Shown piece by piece: positions 15,919 through 25,624 of a stretch of DNA of 64,000 nt. The stretch is from NCBI GenBank assembly GCA_040080835.1, contig JBEBHP010000012.1, positions 1 to 64,000 of the forward strand, in the 5' to 3' direction. This DNA is from SZUA-430 sp040080835. Its GTDB lineage: Bacteria; Pseudomonadota; Alphaproteobacteria; Micropepsales; Micropepsaceae. A program made the position numbers and the translations under genes. Every line of letters starts with the position of its first letter. Within the stretch, counting starts at the first letter, position 1. Below the pieces are notes generated by a model, which saw only the letters and a list, made by a program, of their open reading frames with translations, did no database searches and had not been told where the DNA came from.

Positions 15919-16407
15919 TTACGGTTTTGTCGAGAGGTCCGTACCAGCTTTCGCGACGTCCATCTTGCCACTGCTGTTCTTGATATTGGTGTCGACGTCT
16001 GCATCGCCCAACGTAACCGTGCGCTCGCAACGGGGAGAACATGCGAGATTGTGCTGCAAGGCGCCACGGTACAACGTGACCTGCGCCGAAAGCGGGGCCC
16101 CTACAGTAATGACCGTGTTGTAGATCTCGCTTCCGTTTGAATCGAGGGCTATGAGGTTCGTGTTGCCGAAGATGCGTCCCTGCACATAGATAGTGCGGTC
16201 GTTCACAAGCAGCGCTTCTGCAATCGAGGCGTTGCCCATTACGATTGTCTTTGCCGGCTGATCAAGGTGGATTGCCGTTGCCTGGTCGTAGTCGACACGC
16301 ATCATCCTTGGGGCAGCGTTGGCTTCTTCGTCCGCGATAACGGGCGCAGACAAGAATCCGACAACCAGAGCTGTCGCCGAGATGATTGCAGCGCGATTGG
16401 CAAGCAT
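15919..16407 (-). CDS. Stand-alone pilus/secretin N-terminal domain protein
   Basis: A 162-aa exported protein: signal peptide MLANRAAIISATALVVGFLS, cut near VIA-DE, then the T2SS/T3SS pilus N-terminal fold seen at the start of CpaC secretins (IHLDQPAKTIVMGNASIAEALLVNDRTIYVQGRIFGNTNLIALD). The secretin domain itself is absent. The ATG at 16407 has GGAG at 6 bp. A Cys pair near the end (ACSPRCERTV) may form a disulfide. Such proteins accompany alphaproteobacterial Tad loci and presumably help the CpaC channel in the periplasm. Confidence 0.85.
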   Translation of the reverse strand: MLANRAAIISATALVVGFLSAPVIADEEANAAPRMMRVDYDQATAIHLDQPAKTIVMGNASIAEALLVNDRTIYVQGRIFGNTNLIALDSNGSEIYNTVITVGAPLSAQVTLYRGALQHNLACSPRCERTVTLGDADVDTNIKNSSGKMDVAKAGTDLSTKP

Positions 16408-16738
16408 AGTCCACTCCACACTTATTGGAATTGCGAGACTCCACGATGCCGCAAAGCGTTTAAGGATGTCTGAACCGTGTTTGTCCATGATTGCTGGCAT
16501 TCGGTGGTTTGCCTTGCTTATGGGGATGGAGCGCTTCAAGTCTGCATTTTATTTTTTGCGTTATCTGTTTTTTAAGCATGCCATCGTATTCTCAACCAAT
16601 CTTGGCGAAGAGCGTCCGCTATTCTTTTGCGGTAACCTCCTGTTCATTGCTTCTGGATACCATCGCTTCCAGTTTACGAGGTCGGGATGCACCTGCCCCG
16701 GTAAACTGGTGTAGTGGTGTCAATTGAAGGAGGCCTCA

Positions 16739-16900
16739 ATGAGCCGCTTTTTCTCTCGCTTTATGAATGACGAATCTGGTGCAACCGCCATTGAATACGG
16801 CTTGATCGCCGCATTGATTTCAGTGGCCATCATCGGCGCGGTAACGGCCGTCGGCGGCAAGCTCGACGCGACCTTTACGAGCGTCGACGGCGCCCTGTAA
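16739..16900 (+). CDS. flp: Flp/Fap-type major pilin
   Basis: A 53-aa prepilin: MSRFFSRFMNDESGATAIEYG leader with the G/ATAIEYGLIAALI cleavage and assembly motif, including the Glu and Tyr of Flp pilins, followed by one hydrophobic helix. AAGGAGG sits 5 bp before the ATG, a near-perfect ribosome binding site fitting a highly made structural protein. A strong terminator follows. It is cut by the CpaA peptidase encoded next and polymerised by the CpaF/TadBC motor. Confidence 0.95.
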   Translation: MSRFFSRFMNDESGATAIEYGLIAALISVAIIGAVTAVGGKLDATFTSVDGAL

Positions 16901-16956
16901 GCGTTTCGCATCGCGGGAAGGGCTTTGGCTCTTCCCCGATGCCGCGTTTCAGCAAC

Positions 16957-16999
16957 AAATGCCAGACACACGCAAGTGTGGTCTGGCATTTGTTTTTTT
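16957..16999 (+). terminator. Strong terminator after the pilin gene
   Basis: A 15-bp stem, AAATGCCAGACACAC with its complement interrupted by one bulged G, loop GCAA, followed by a run of T. It probably gives an abundant monocistronic pilin mRNA, with some readthrough or a new promoter for cpaA. Confidence 0.85.
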
Positions 17000-17079
17000 G
17001 CGCTTGCTTAATCCGGAAGTAACGCTGGCGCACCTATTTTAGGCCCCGTCAATTCTGTGAAGAGTGGGGTTCCGTTTCC

Positions 17080-17577
17080 GTGGTCATGCCTTTTTTCCTA
17101 TTGGCCGTTGGTGCCATTGTCATCGTTGCAGCCATGTATGATGCGATGACTTTGACGATCCCGAACTGGATCTCGCTAGCGCTCATTGGCCTTTTTCCGG
17201 TTGTTGCCTTCCTGGCGGGGTTCGACCTCAGCACAGTCGGCATTCATGTCGCTGTTGGATCTGCGGCCCTGATCACGGGAATGGTGCTGTTCGCCTTCCA
17301 CTTCATCGGGGGAGGGGATGCGAAGTTCTTCGCAGCTGTTTCCTTTTATGTGGGATTGTCTGCGGCTGGCTCGTACCTGATGACAGTTGTCATTGCGGGC
17401 GGTGTCCTTGCCATTGTGCTGATGATGGCACGCAGACTTGCGCAAATGGGATTTGCCATGGACTGGTTCCTGCGATTTACGCGTGGCGGGTCGGTCATAC
17501 CCTATGGAATTGCGATCGCTTTTGGCGCGCTGACCGTGCTGCCGCAGACACAGATTTTTGCTTCCGCGATGGCCTGA
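17080..17577 (+). CDS. cpaA: Prepilin peptidase CpaA/TadV
   Basis: A 165-aa type IV leader peptidase of the short, single-domain kind, with five to six membrane segments. The two catalytic aspartates are visible in YDAMTLTIPNW and in FIGGGDAKF. It cleaves the leaders of Flp and the TadE-like proteins at the inner membrane. The reading frame begins at GTG 17080; ATG at 17086 is nearly equivalent. It opens the plus-strand cpa/tad series. Confidence 0.92.
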   Translation: MVMPFFLLAVGAIVIVAAMYDAMTLTIPNWISLALIGLFPVVAFLAGFDLSTVGIHVAVGSAALITGMVLFAFHFIGGGDAKFFAAVSFYVGLSAAGSYLMTVVIAGGVLAIVLMMARRLAQMGFAMDWFLRFTRGGSVIPYGIAIAFGALTVLPQTQIFASAMA

Positions 17578-17695
17578 GCCACAAATTCATCACAACGCGA
17601 AAACTGTAATCGACGAATTAACCATAGCTTGAGACTTCAAACGTAAAACGGATCACTGAGACACAGAGCCGTACGCAGGCTGGAGGAATGAACCA

Positions 17696-18508
17696 ATGAA
17701 TTTGACGAGGATACTCGTATTGGTAGGAGCGGTCGTTGCAGCGGGTCTTGCTGCGCTGATGGCTCGCGGATTTGTCGGCGGACAAACGAAGGCGCAGGCT
17801 GCACCTTCTGTTGAGTTGGCGGAAGTGCTCGTTGCTTCTCGCGGCATCGAAGTTGGCACGAAGCTGGCGGCGGGAGATGTGAAGTGGATGGGTTGGCCGA
17901 AGGCCGCGATTGACCCCAGCTTCATCACAAAGGAAGCACAACCCAAGGCTATTGAAGACAGCGCAGAAGGCTCCATAGCGCGTTCGCCACTTTCGGCCGG
18001 ACAACCCGTGACCGGTCAAAACGTTATCAAGGCGGATGGCGGTGGCTTCATGGCAGCCGTGCTTACTGCTGGCAAGCGTGCGGTAGGCGTCAAGGTCAGT
18101 GCGGAACGAGGCGCCGGCGGGTTCATTCTCCCCAATGATCGCGTCGATGTCATTCTCACCCGCAAGCTGGGCCAGGACTCCAGTGGCGCGCCGACCTATC
18201 AGGCCGCAACAGTTTTGAACGACATTCGGGTTCTTGCCGTTGACCAGACGTCTGATGAAGAGGGCGACTCCAAGGCGATCGTTGGAAAGACGGCAACGCT
18301 GGAGTTGAGTGAAAGGGAAGCGGAAACGCTCGCTCTCGCTGAGGCGATGGGCGATCTGTCGCTGACGCTGCGCTCGCTGTCGAAGGCGGATGCTGCAACT
18401 CAGGCGAATGATACGACCAAGAATCCTTTTGAGACTGAAGGTGCGGATGGCGTTACCGTGATGCGATATGGCATGCCGGGAAAGTCGTCTGCGACCGCTA
18501 GCGAGTAA
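17696..18508 (+). CDS. cpaB: Flp pilus assembly protein CpaB
   Basis: A 270-aa CpaB/RcpC protein. An N-terminal membrane anchor (ILVLVGAVVAAGLAALMARGF) is followed by a SAF domain (about 45-115, VLVASRGIEVGTKLAAGDVKWMGWP) and the RcpC domain (KRAVGVKVSAERGAGGFILPNDRVDVILTRK). It is a periplasmic partner of the CpaC secretin. The stop overlaps the cpaC start by 1 bp. Confidence 0.93.
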   Translation: MNLTRILVLVGAVVAAGLAALMARGFVGGQTKAQAAPSVELAEVLVASRGIEVGTKLAAGDVKWMGWPKAAIDPSFITKEAQPKAIEDSAEGSIARSPLSAGQPVTGQNVIKADGGGFMAAVLTAGKRAVGVKVSAERGAGGFILPNDRVDVILTRKLGQDSSGAPTYQAATVLNDIRVLAVDQTSDEEGDSKAIVGKTATLELSEREAETLALAEAMGDLSLTLRSLSKADAATQANDTTKNPFETEGADGVTVMRYGMPGKSSATASE

Positions 18509-20010
18509 TGGGTGACACTATGAAATTCTTGCGCGTTGTGTTCATTGCGGCATTTGGTGCGGTAGCTGTGCTGCCCGCTGCCGCTGACGGTGAGCAAAGG
18601 CCGGCCGCTGCCCCCAGCGCGGCCGAACCGGTTCAGAAGCTGAGGATCCGTCCGGGCGGCACCGGTCCGCAATCGCACAGGGTCATCCTGCCGATCAGCA
18701 AAGGCATGATCGTCGAGTTGCCCGAGGACGCGCGTGACGTGCTGGTTTCCAATCCAAATCTCGTGGATGCGGTGGTGCGAACGCCCCGGCAGATCTACCT
18801 GGTTGGCTTGAAGGCCGGGCCTACAAATGCCTTCTTCTTTGCCGCGAGCGGCAAGCAAATTCTGAACCTCGAAATTCGCGTTGAGCGCGATATGGGAGAG
18901 CTCAAGAGTATCATCGAGCGCAATGTCAGGGATTCTGATGTTCAGGTGGAAACGATCAATGACAGCGTCGTGATAAACGGTTCTGTCAGGAGTGCGAGCG
19001 ATGCAGAAGCCGCACGCCAGATCGCGATGCGCTATGTGACGGATTCAGGCAAGACGATGAGCAACGACTCGGTTGTCAGCCGCGTTGGCATTCGTGGGGG
19101 CGATCAAGTCATGCTCCGCGTTCGTGTCGCGGAAATGCAGCGCAGCCTTTCGAAGCAGTTTGGAACTGATTTTTCGTCAGCCTTTGACATTGGAAAGGCA
19201 CTTCCAATCAGCCTGACCAGTTCCAATCCATTTTCTCTGCTGGGGCAGGCGCTGTCTTCTTCGCAGTCCTTCCAGATCGGCAGGCTGGCAGGTGGGAATT
19301 CGGTTGAAGCCATTATCAAGGCCTTTGAGCGTACCGGCATGATCCGCACGCTCGCTGAACCCAACCTTACAGCTGTGTCCGGTGAAGCGGCCAAATTCCT
19401 TGCGGGTGGAGAGTTCCCGGTTCCGGTGTCACGCGATCGCGACGGCAACGTGCAAGTTGAATTCAAGCCATTTGGTGTGGGCCTTGGCTTTACGCCGATT
19501 GTCCTTTCCGAGGGACGCATCAGCCTGCGTATTTCGACGGAGGTGTCTGAAATAACCAGTGAAAACTCATTCGTTTCTCAAGGTGGCATCAGCACCGATG
19601 GGAATGGCAACACGCTTCAGATCAACGGCATCACGATCCCGGGCCTGCGCGTTCGTCGTGCAGAAACGACGGTCGAGTTACCGTCTGGCGGAAGCATGGT
19701 TATGGCGGGACTGCTGCAGCAGTCGATGAAGCAAAACATCGACGGCATTCCTGGCCTGAAGAACATTCCTATCCTGGGTTCCCTGTTCCAGAGCCGGGAC
19801 TTTCAGTCTGGAGAAACTGAACTTGTTATTATCGTTACACCTTATTTGGTGAAAGCGACGTCGCCTCAGGATCTCGCGTCTCCGACGGATGGTTTCGTCC
19901 CCGGTAGTGATGCGGAAACCGTGCTTTTGTCCCGTTTGAATGCTGTGTACGGCAAGGGAAAGCCTGTGCAAGGCACTCTGAAGGGACCTGTTGGATTTAC
20001 AATTCAGTAA
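18508..20010 (+). CDS. cpaC: Type II/IV-like secretin of the Tad pilus
   Basis: A 500-aa outer-membrane channel through which the Flp pilus exits. It has a signal peptide (VVFIAAFGAVAVLPAAADG), the pilus N-terminal domain (about 60-130, ISKGMIVELPEDARDVLVSNPNLVDAVVRTP), a BON-like segment (about 130-180) and the secretin domain (about 270-460) with VEFKPFGVGLGFTP and the closing VPSGGS-like VELPSGGSMVMAGLL. The start overlaps cpaB (TAATG); a second ATG lies 12 bp on. A small hairpin (20015-20032) follows before cpaD. Confidence 0.94.
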   Translation: MGDTMKFLRVVFIAAFGAVAVLPAAADGEQRPAAAPSAAEPVQKLRIRPGGTGPQSHRVILPISKGMIVELPEDARDVLVSNPNLVDAVVRTPRQIYLVGLKAGPTNAFFFAASGKQILNLEIRVERDMGELKSIIERNVRDSDVQVETINDSVVINGSVRSASDAEAARQIAMRYVTDSGKTMSNDSVVSRVGIRGGDQVMLRVRVAEMQRSLSKQFGTDFSSAFDIGKALPISLTSSNPFSLLGQALSSSQSFQIGRLAGGNSVEAIIKAFERTGMIRTLAEPNLTAVSGEAAKFLAGGEFPVPVSRDRDGNVQVEFKPFGVGLGFTPIVLSEGRISLRISTEVSEITSENSFVSQGGISTDGNGNTLQINGITIPGLRVRRAETTVELPSGGSMVMAGLLQQSMKQNIDGIPGLKNIPILGSLFQSRDFQSGETELVIIVTPYLVKATSPQDLASPTDGFVPGSDAETVLLSRLNAVYGKGKPVQGTLKGPVGFTIQ

Positions 20011-20079
20011 CTCAATCACGTTGGGACGTGATGAGGCGCTCAAGGATTTGGCAATTACCGAACGCTTAGGATCAAGATT

Positions 20080-20778
20080 ATGAAAGTTTTCAGCCGATTT
20101 GCCGTCATTGGCCTGTTAGCCGCTTCCGTCGCCGGATGTGCAACGCCGGCGGAGAACAGCGCCGCAAATCACTATGACGCGGGGAAAGCGTTTCCAATCA
20201 GGGTGGAACCGCAGATCGCAACGCTGGTTGTGCTTGTTGACTCCGAAGGGGGAGGAATCGTTCGCGGCGAGCAGGATCGGATCCAGGCATTTGCCGAGCA
20301 GTGGAAGGCTCGCGGACATGGTGCACTCAGCGTGTCAGTGCCGACTGGAACCGCCAATCAGGCCAGTGCGAATTCAGCGATGAGCCAGGTTGCAAAAATC
20401 CTGAGCGAGAGCGACATCGGCAAGAAGTCGTTCCGCGTTTCCTCCTACAAGGGCGCGGCGAACGATTCAGACGCTCCGATTACGCTGAGTTTCATTACCG
20501 ATGTAGCTGTAGCGCCAGAGTGCGGAACCGACTGGTCGGAAAACATGGCCTTCACACCGCGAAACTTGCCATGGGCGGATTTTGGCTGCTCAAGCCAGCA
20601 CAATCTTGCAGCGATGATCGAGGATCCCCGTGATCTTGATCATCCACGCGCGACCGACAAAGCGGACGCGATGCGCCGTTCGACAGTGTTACAGAAGTAC
20701 CGGCAGGGTGAAGCAACCTACACGACGCTTACCGGCACTCGTGACAGCGGCGTCGTTTCAGACATGAAGCAGCAGTAA
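20080..20778 (+). CDS. cpaD: CpaD family pilus assembly lipoprotein
   Basis: A 232-aa protein with a lipobox (LLAASVAGCATPAEN, lipidated Cys at 20), so an outer-membrane lipoprotein. The C-terminal half has the family marks CGTDWSENM...NLPWADFGCSSQHNLAAMIEDPRDL. It is thought to help localise or assemble the secretin. It lies between cpaC (69 bp) and cpaE (41 bp). Confidence 0.93.
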   Translation: MKVFSRFAVIGLLAASVAGCATPAENSAANHYDAGKAFPIRVEPQIATLVVLVDSEGGGIVRGEQDRIQAFAEQWKARGHGALSVSVPTGTANQASANSAMSQVAKILSESDIGKKSFRVSSYKGAANDSDAPITLSFITDVAVAPECGTDWSENMAFTPRNLPWADFGCSSQHNLAAMIEDPRDLDHPRATDKADAMRRSTVLQKYRQGEATYTTLTGTRDSGVVSDMKQQ

Positions 20779-20819
20779 GGCGTCGAAACCCGTTGGGATG
20801 AGTTGAGGAATTTCGTCTG

Positions 20820-22082
20820 ATGAGTAAGTCCAAAAATCCGGAAAAAAACGAGCTGCCTTTTGGTGCTTCGGTTGCAGACCGTCCAGTTCCGCGGATTTCA
20901 ATTCATGCGTTCTGCGAGTCTCCCGAGACCGGCAACACAATCCAGCGTGCAGGGCAGGATCGTCGACTGGCAAAGGCGCATCTGACAGTTCATATGGGTG
21001 GCGTTTTCGGTGCGGTCGAGTACTTCCAGGATTCCTCGACTCCAAACGTCATAATGGTGGAAACGCTCGAACGTGGGCCGTCGATCCTGAAGGAACTTGA
21101 AAAGCTTGCCCATGTCTGCGATCCGGGCACAAAGGTCATCGTGATTGGTGGCTCAAACGATATTTCGTTGTATCGTGAGATGATCCGGCAAGGCATCAGC
21201 GAGTATCTGGTGGCGCCGCTCAATCCGTTGCAGGTTATCGAAGCGCTTGCTGCACTTTACCACGGCCAGTCGAATGCTCCCATCGGGAAGGTATTCGCGT
21301 TCTATGGATCGCGTGGCGGCGTTGGTTCGTCGACCTTCGCTCACAGCACGGCTTGGTCGATAGCTGAAGACCTCCAGATTGCAACTACGATAGTTGATCT
21401 GGATGTATGTTTCGGAACGACAGGTTTGGACTTCAATCAGGATGCGGCACAGGGTGTCGCCGAAGCTTTGGCCAGCCCGGAGCGCCTGGATGATGTGTTG
21501 CTTGAACGCCTGCTTATCAAGCAGACCGGACGTCTGAACCTGTTTATTTCTCCCGCGGTTCTAGACCGGGACAACCAGATTACGGTGGAAGCAGTGGAGA
21601 CTGTCATAGACGCAGTTCGCCAAATTTCACCGTGCGTGATTGTCGATCTTCCCCACCTCTGGTCACCATGGGTGAAGCAAGTGCTGACAACGGCCGATGA
21701 AATCATCGTCACCGCGACACCGGATCTTTCAAGCCTGCGCAACGGTAAGAATATCTATGACCTGCTCAACCAGGCGCGTCCCAATGACAAACCCCTGAGG
21801 TTTGTGCTGAATCAAGTGGGCATTCCACGCCGGCCTGAAATTCCGGTCAAGGACTTTGCAGAGGCAATGGGCAGCGAGCCAGCTCTCATCATGCCGTTTG
21901 ATCCGCAAACCTTTGCAACAGCAAACAACAATGGCCAGACGGTCGGCGAACTCAATCCACAATCAAGAGCGGCGCAGAGTTTCCGAGAATTCGCCCAGAA
22001 GCTGACAGGTCGCGAGCCTCGCGCTGAGGCGAAGGCGAACAACAAGCTCAGCTTCGACTTTTTGCGCCGTAAAAAGGCCTAG
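20820..22082 (+). CDS. cpaE: Pilus localisation ATPase CpaE/TadZ
   Basis: A 420-aa ParA/MinD-like protein. Residues about 50-150 form a receiver-like domain and 155-400 the ATPase. The P-loop is the deviant, lysine-poor GSRGGVGSST (163-172), typical of CpaE rather than of active MinD proteins, so hydrolysis may be weak. IVDLDVCFGTTGLDF is the switch/Walker B region. In Caulobacter CpaE places the pilus machine at the pole. The gene lies 6 bp before cpaF. Confidence 0.92.
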   Translation: MSKSKNPEKNELPFGASVADRPVPRISIHAFCESPETGNTIQRAGQDRRLAKAHLTVHMGGVFGAVEYFQDSSTPNVIMVETLERGPSILKELEKLAHVCDPGTKVIVIGGSNDISLYREMIRQGISEYLVAPLNPLQVIEALAALYHGQSNAPIGKVFAFYGSRGGVGSSTFAHSTAWSIAEDLQIATTIVDLDVCFGTTGLDFNQDAAQGVAEALASPERLDDVLLERLLIKQTGRLNLFISPAVLDRDNQITVEAVETVIDAVRQISPCVIVDLPHLWSPWVKQVLTTADEIIVTATPDLSSLRNGKNIYDLLNQARPNDKPLRFVLNQVGIPRRPEIPVKDFAEAMGSEPALIMPFDPQTFATANNNGQTVGELNPQSRAAQSFREFAQKLTGREPRAEAKANNKLSFDFLRRKKA

Positions 22083-22088
22083 TCCATA

Positions 22089-23528
22089 ATGTTTGGCAAG
22101 CGATCAGGTAGTGGATCCGATAGCACGCCGCGCGAGCGCAGCGCTGGCGCTTCAGTTGCGCCACCTCCGCCGCCACCGCCAACACCCGGATCGAAGTCAT
22201 CGGGCAGGGGACCGGAAGCTCCGCCGCCTCCCGTTGCCATCGATTCACGGTCGGACCAGTACTACGAGGTCAAAACGACGATTTTCAATGCCCTGATCGA
22301 CACAATCGATCTGGCGCAGCTCGCCCAGCTTGATGCCGCATCAGCGCGCGAAGAAATTCGTGACATCGTCAATGAAATCATTTCAATCAAAAACGTAGTC
22401 ATGTCGATTGCGGAGCAGGAACAGCTGCTCCAGGACATTTGTAACGACGTCCTTGGCTACGGACCTCTCGAGCCGCTTTTGGCGCGCGATGACATTGCCG
22501 ACATTATGGTCAATGGGGCGGAGCGCGTGTTCATTGAAGTCGGTGGCAAGGTTCAGCTGACGAATATTCGGTTTCGTGACAATGCCCAGTTGATGAACAT
22601 CTGTCAGCGGATCGTGAGCCAGATTGGTCGCCGCGTCGATGAATCCTCGCCAATATGCGATGCGCGCCTGCCTGATGGCAGCCGTGTCAACGTGATCGCA
22701 CCGCCGCTTGCAATTGACGGCCCGACACTCACCATTCGAAAATTCAAAAAAGACAAACTGAAGATGTCGGATCTTCAGAAGTTCCAGTCCATCTCGGCTG
22801 AAGGCGCCACGGTTCTGGGTATTATTGGAAATGTACGCTGCAACGTCTTGATTTCGGGCGGTACGGGTTCAGGAAAAACCACGCTTCTGAATTGCATGAC
22901 GGGCTTTATCGACCTTGATGAGCGCGTGATCACGTGCGAAGACGCCGCAGAACTTCAATTGCAGCAGCCGCACGTTGTTCGCCTCGAGACGCGCCCGCCA
23001 AACCTTGAAGGAACGGGCGAGATCACGATGCGTGATCTTGTGAAGAACTGTCTGCGTATGCGCCCTGAACGCATCATCGTCGGTGAGGTCCGTGGCCCGG
23101 AGGCGTTCGACCTTCTGCAAGCCATGAACACCGGTCACGATGGCTCAATGGGAACGTTGCACGCCAACAGTCCGCGTGAAGCGCTGCAACGTATTGAGTC
23201 GATGATCACCATGGGTGGTTACAATCTGCCGTCCAAGACCATCAGGGAAATGGTCGTGGGTGCAATTGACGTCATCGTGCAGGCAGCCCGCCTTCGGGAT
23301 GGTTCCCGTCGTATCACTCATGTGACCGAAGTTGTCGGTCTTGAAGGCGACGTCATCATTACCCAGGATCTCTTTGTCTATGAAATTACAGGCGAAGATG
23401 AATCCGGACGTGTGAAGGGTCGTCATGTCTCGACTGGCATTTCGCGTCCGGCGTTCTGGGAGCGCGCGCGATACTATAACCGTGAAAAAGAGCTGCTCGA
23501 CGCACTTGAAGCGGCGGCGGGGAACTAG
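22089..23528 (+). CDS. cpaF: Tad pilus motor ATPase CpaF/TadA
   Basis: A 479-aa hexameric secretion ATPase powering Flp pilus extension and retraction. After a Pro-rich N-terminus (PPPPPPPPTPG region, residues 25-50) and a helical N-domain comes the core: Walker A GGTGSGKT (257-264), the Asp box CEDAAELQL, Walker B RIIVGEVRGPEAFDLL and the His box GHDGSMGTLHANSPREAL. It is cytoplasmic, docking on TadB/TadC. Confidence 0.96.
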   Translation: MFGKRSGSGSDSTPRERSAGASVAPPPPPPPTPGSKSSGRGPEAPPPPVAIDSRSDQYYEVKTTIFNALIDTIDLAQLAQLDAASAREEIRDIVNEIISIKNVVMSIAEQEQLLQDICNDVLGYGPLEPLLARDDIADIMVNGAERVFIEVGGKVQLTNIRFRDNAQLMNICQRIVSQIGRRVDESSPICDARLPDGSRVNVIAPPLAIDGPTLTIRKFKKDKLKMSDLQKFQSISAEGATVLGIIGNVRCNVLISGGTGSGKTTLLNCMTGFIDLDERVITCEDAAELQLQQPHVVRLETRPPNLEGTGEITMRDLVKNCLRMRPERIIVGEVRGPEAFDLLQAMNTGHDGSMGTLHANSPREALQRIESMITMGGYNLPSKTIREMVVGAIDVIVQAARLRDGSRRITHVTEVVGLEGDVIITQDLFVYEITGEDESGRVKGRHVSTGISRPAFWERARYYNREKELLDALEAAAGN

Positions 23529-23558
23529 GGAGGCGGGCTTTCGAGCCCCTGAGCCGCA

Positions 23559-24560
23559 ATGGATCAAGGTACACTTTTCATGGTCGGGTTTGCGCTGACT
23601 GCGGCACTTGCCGTCGGCGGGGTTGCGTTTGCCTTTCTGGGCTTTGCCGGAGATTCAGGCAAAGCGAGCAAGCGTGTTGCTGCCGTGGCGAAGGGAGGTG
23701 CTGGAAAGGCTTCCGGCAAGAGCGCTGATGCCATCGGTGAAAGCAACGCGAAGCGCCGGCGTCAGGTTCAGGAAACACTCAAGGAAATCGAACGAAAGCA
23801 GGCACAGGAGAAGGCCAAGCCAACACTGGCGGCTCTTCTTCAGCAAGCGGACTGGTCGATCGAGCCGAAAAAATTTCTGATGATGACGCTCGCGCTAGGT
23901 GTGGTCGTTGCGGTCGCATTCTTCGTGATGGGCTATCAGTGGTTTGTTGCCGCGGGGGCTGGCGCTGTCGTTGGTCTTGGTTTTCCCCGCTGGTTGCTGG
24001 CTTTTTCGATTGGCCGCCGGAAGAAGGCATTCCTCAGGGAATTTGCCAATGCAATTGACGTTATTGTTCGCGGTGTGAAGTCAGGTTTGCCACTGAATGA
24101 ATGTCTGAAGATTATCGCCCATGAGTCGTCGGAACCGGTGGCGCCGGAGTTTCGCAATATTGTTGAAGGACTGAAAGTGGGGGTCACTCTGGAAGACGGC
24201 CTGCGCAAGATGTACGAGCGGATGCCGGTTGCCGAAGTGAACTTCTTCCAGATTGTGCTGACGATTCAGCAGAAGACCGGTGGCAACCTGTCGGAAGCGC
24301 TGGGCAATCTGTCCGGGGTGTTACGCGACCGCAAGAGATTGCAAGCCAAAATCCAGGCACTGTCATCCGAAGCAAAGGCGTCTGCTGGCATCATTGGTTC
24401 GTTGCCGGTGATTGTGGCGACAATGGTTTATCTGACGACACCCGACTATATCGCGTTGCTGTTCACTGAGCGGTTTGGAAACTTCCTGCTTCTTTGCACC
24501 GGTTTCTGGATGGGTATGGGAATCATGGTGATGAAGAAAATGATCAACTTCAAGTTCTGA
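23559..24560 (+). CDS. tadB: Tad pilus inner-membrane platform protein TadB
   Basis: A 333-aa type II secretion F-domain protein. Membrane segments are at about 3-23, 105-150 (two), 275-295 and 303-325. The T2SSF domain (FANAIDVIVRGVKSGLPLNECLKII...GVTLEDGLRKMYERMP) is at about 160-285. A Lys/Ala-rich cytoplasmic linker (30-90) is typical of TadB. It forms the rotor platform with TadC, encoded 16 bp later. Confidence 0.94.
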   Translation: MDQGTLFMVGFALTAALAVGGVAFAFLGFAGDSGKASKRVAAVAKGGAGKASGKSADAIGESNAKRRRQVQETLKEIERKQAQEKAKPTLAALLQQADWSIEPKKFLMMTLALGVVVAVAFFVMGYQWFVAAGAGAVVGLGFPRWLLAFSIGRRKKAFLREFANAIDVIVRGVKSGLPLNECLKIIAHESSEPVAPEFRNIVEGLKVGVTLEDGLRKMYERMPVAEVNFFQIVLTIQQKTGGNLSEALGNLSGVLRDRKRLQAKIQALSSEAKASAGIIGSLPVIVATMVYLTTPDYIALLFTERFGNFLLLCTGFWMGMGIMVMKKMINFKF

Positions 24561-24576
24561 TCGGGAGCCAGGCAGA

Positions 24577-25539
24577 ATGAACAGTTTTATAAACACGCTC
24601 TTTGATCGAGAGTTCATGGTCACCATACTGACCGCGCTCGCCACCTTTGCCACGGTGCTCACGCTGGCGTTTCCACTGCTTGCGGGAGACAAACTCAACG
24701 CGCGCCTGAAAAGCGTGGCATTGCGCCGGGAGGAACTTCGTCGGATGCAGCGTGAAGCGCTGTCCAAAAAGGGGCAATTGCGTACCAACCCCACAGTGTT
24801 CATGAAAAACACTGTCGAAAAACTCAATCTGCGGGCGTTGCTGGAATCTGCAAACTCCAAGGAAAAACTGTCGCGAGCGGGATACCGAGGTCAGTCGGCC
24901 ATTTACACATTCATGTTTTTTCGGTTCGTCATGCCGTTCGTCGTGTTTGGCGCGTCTATTGTGTATCTGTTCTTCATGTCGAAGTACCATCTCGCACCAA
25001 TGGGCAAGATTGGTATTTCGTTTGGCGCAGCGTTCATCGGCTTCTATCTGCCCGACCTCTATGTGCAGAACATCATCGACAAACGCATGGGCTCGATCAT
25101 GAAGGCCTTTCCGGATGCGCTGGACCTTTTGCTGATCTGCGTCGAGTCGGGCATGTCTGTCGAGTCTGCCTTCAACAAGGTCGCTGCCGAAATTGGAACG
25201 CAGTCGGTGGAGCTGGCCGAGGAATTCGCGCTGACAACTGCCGAGCTTTCCTATCTGCCGGATCGTCGGCAGGCCTATGATAATTTGGGAAAGCGCTGTA
25301 TTCATCCAGGTGTCAAGGCCGTGTGTACTTCTCTCATCCAGGCTGAACGCTATGGTACGCCGCTGGGAACAGCCTTGCGGGTCATGGCGCTAGAAAACCG
25401 CGAAATGCGCATGATGGAAGCCGAAAAGAAGGCAGCTTCGCTTCCAGCCAAGCTCACTGTGCCGATGATCGTGTTCTTCCTGCCGGCCCTTTTTGCAATC
25501 ATTCTGGGCCCAGCAGCGATCAAAATCATGAAGCTCTAG
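24577..25539 (+). CDS. tadC: Tad pilus inner-membrane platform protein TadC
   Basis: A 320-aa paralogue of TadB with the same F-domain fold (FPDALDLLLICVESGMSVESAFNKVA...YDNLGKRC). Membrane segments lie near the N-terminus, at about 105-160 and at the C-terminus (FFLPALFAIILGPAAIKIM). Last gene of the plus-strand cpa/tad series, closed by a terminator. Confidence 0.94.
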   Translation: MNSFINTLFDREFMVTILTALATFATVLTLAFPLLAGDKLNARLKSVALRREELRRMQREALSKKGQLRTNPTVFMKNTVEKLNLRALLESANSKEKLSRAGYRGQSAIYTFMFFRFVMPFVVFGASIVYLFFMSKYHLAPMGKIGISFGAAFIGFYLPDLYVQNIIDKRMGSIMKAFPDALDLLLICVESGMSVESAFNKVAAEIGTQSVELAEEFALTTAELSYLPDRRQAYDNLGKRCIHPGVKAVCTSLIQAERYGTPLGTALRVMALENREMRMMEAEKKAASLPAKLTVPMIVFFLPALFAIILGPAAIKIMKL

Positions 25540-25575
25540 CCGCTTCACAATTGCTGGCATATTCCAGTTGGAAAC

Positions 25576-25610
25576 AAAAAAGGTCGCGCCCGTGAAGGCG
25601 CGACCTTTTT
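25576..25610. terminator. Bidirectional terminator between tadC and tadD
   Basis: AAAAAGGTCGCGCC and its perfect complement, separated by CGTGAA, flanked by A-run and T-run. It can end transcription of both convergent genes. Confidence 0.9.
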
Positions 25611-25624
25611 GTTTTCCCGTGAAC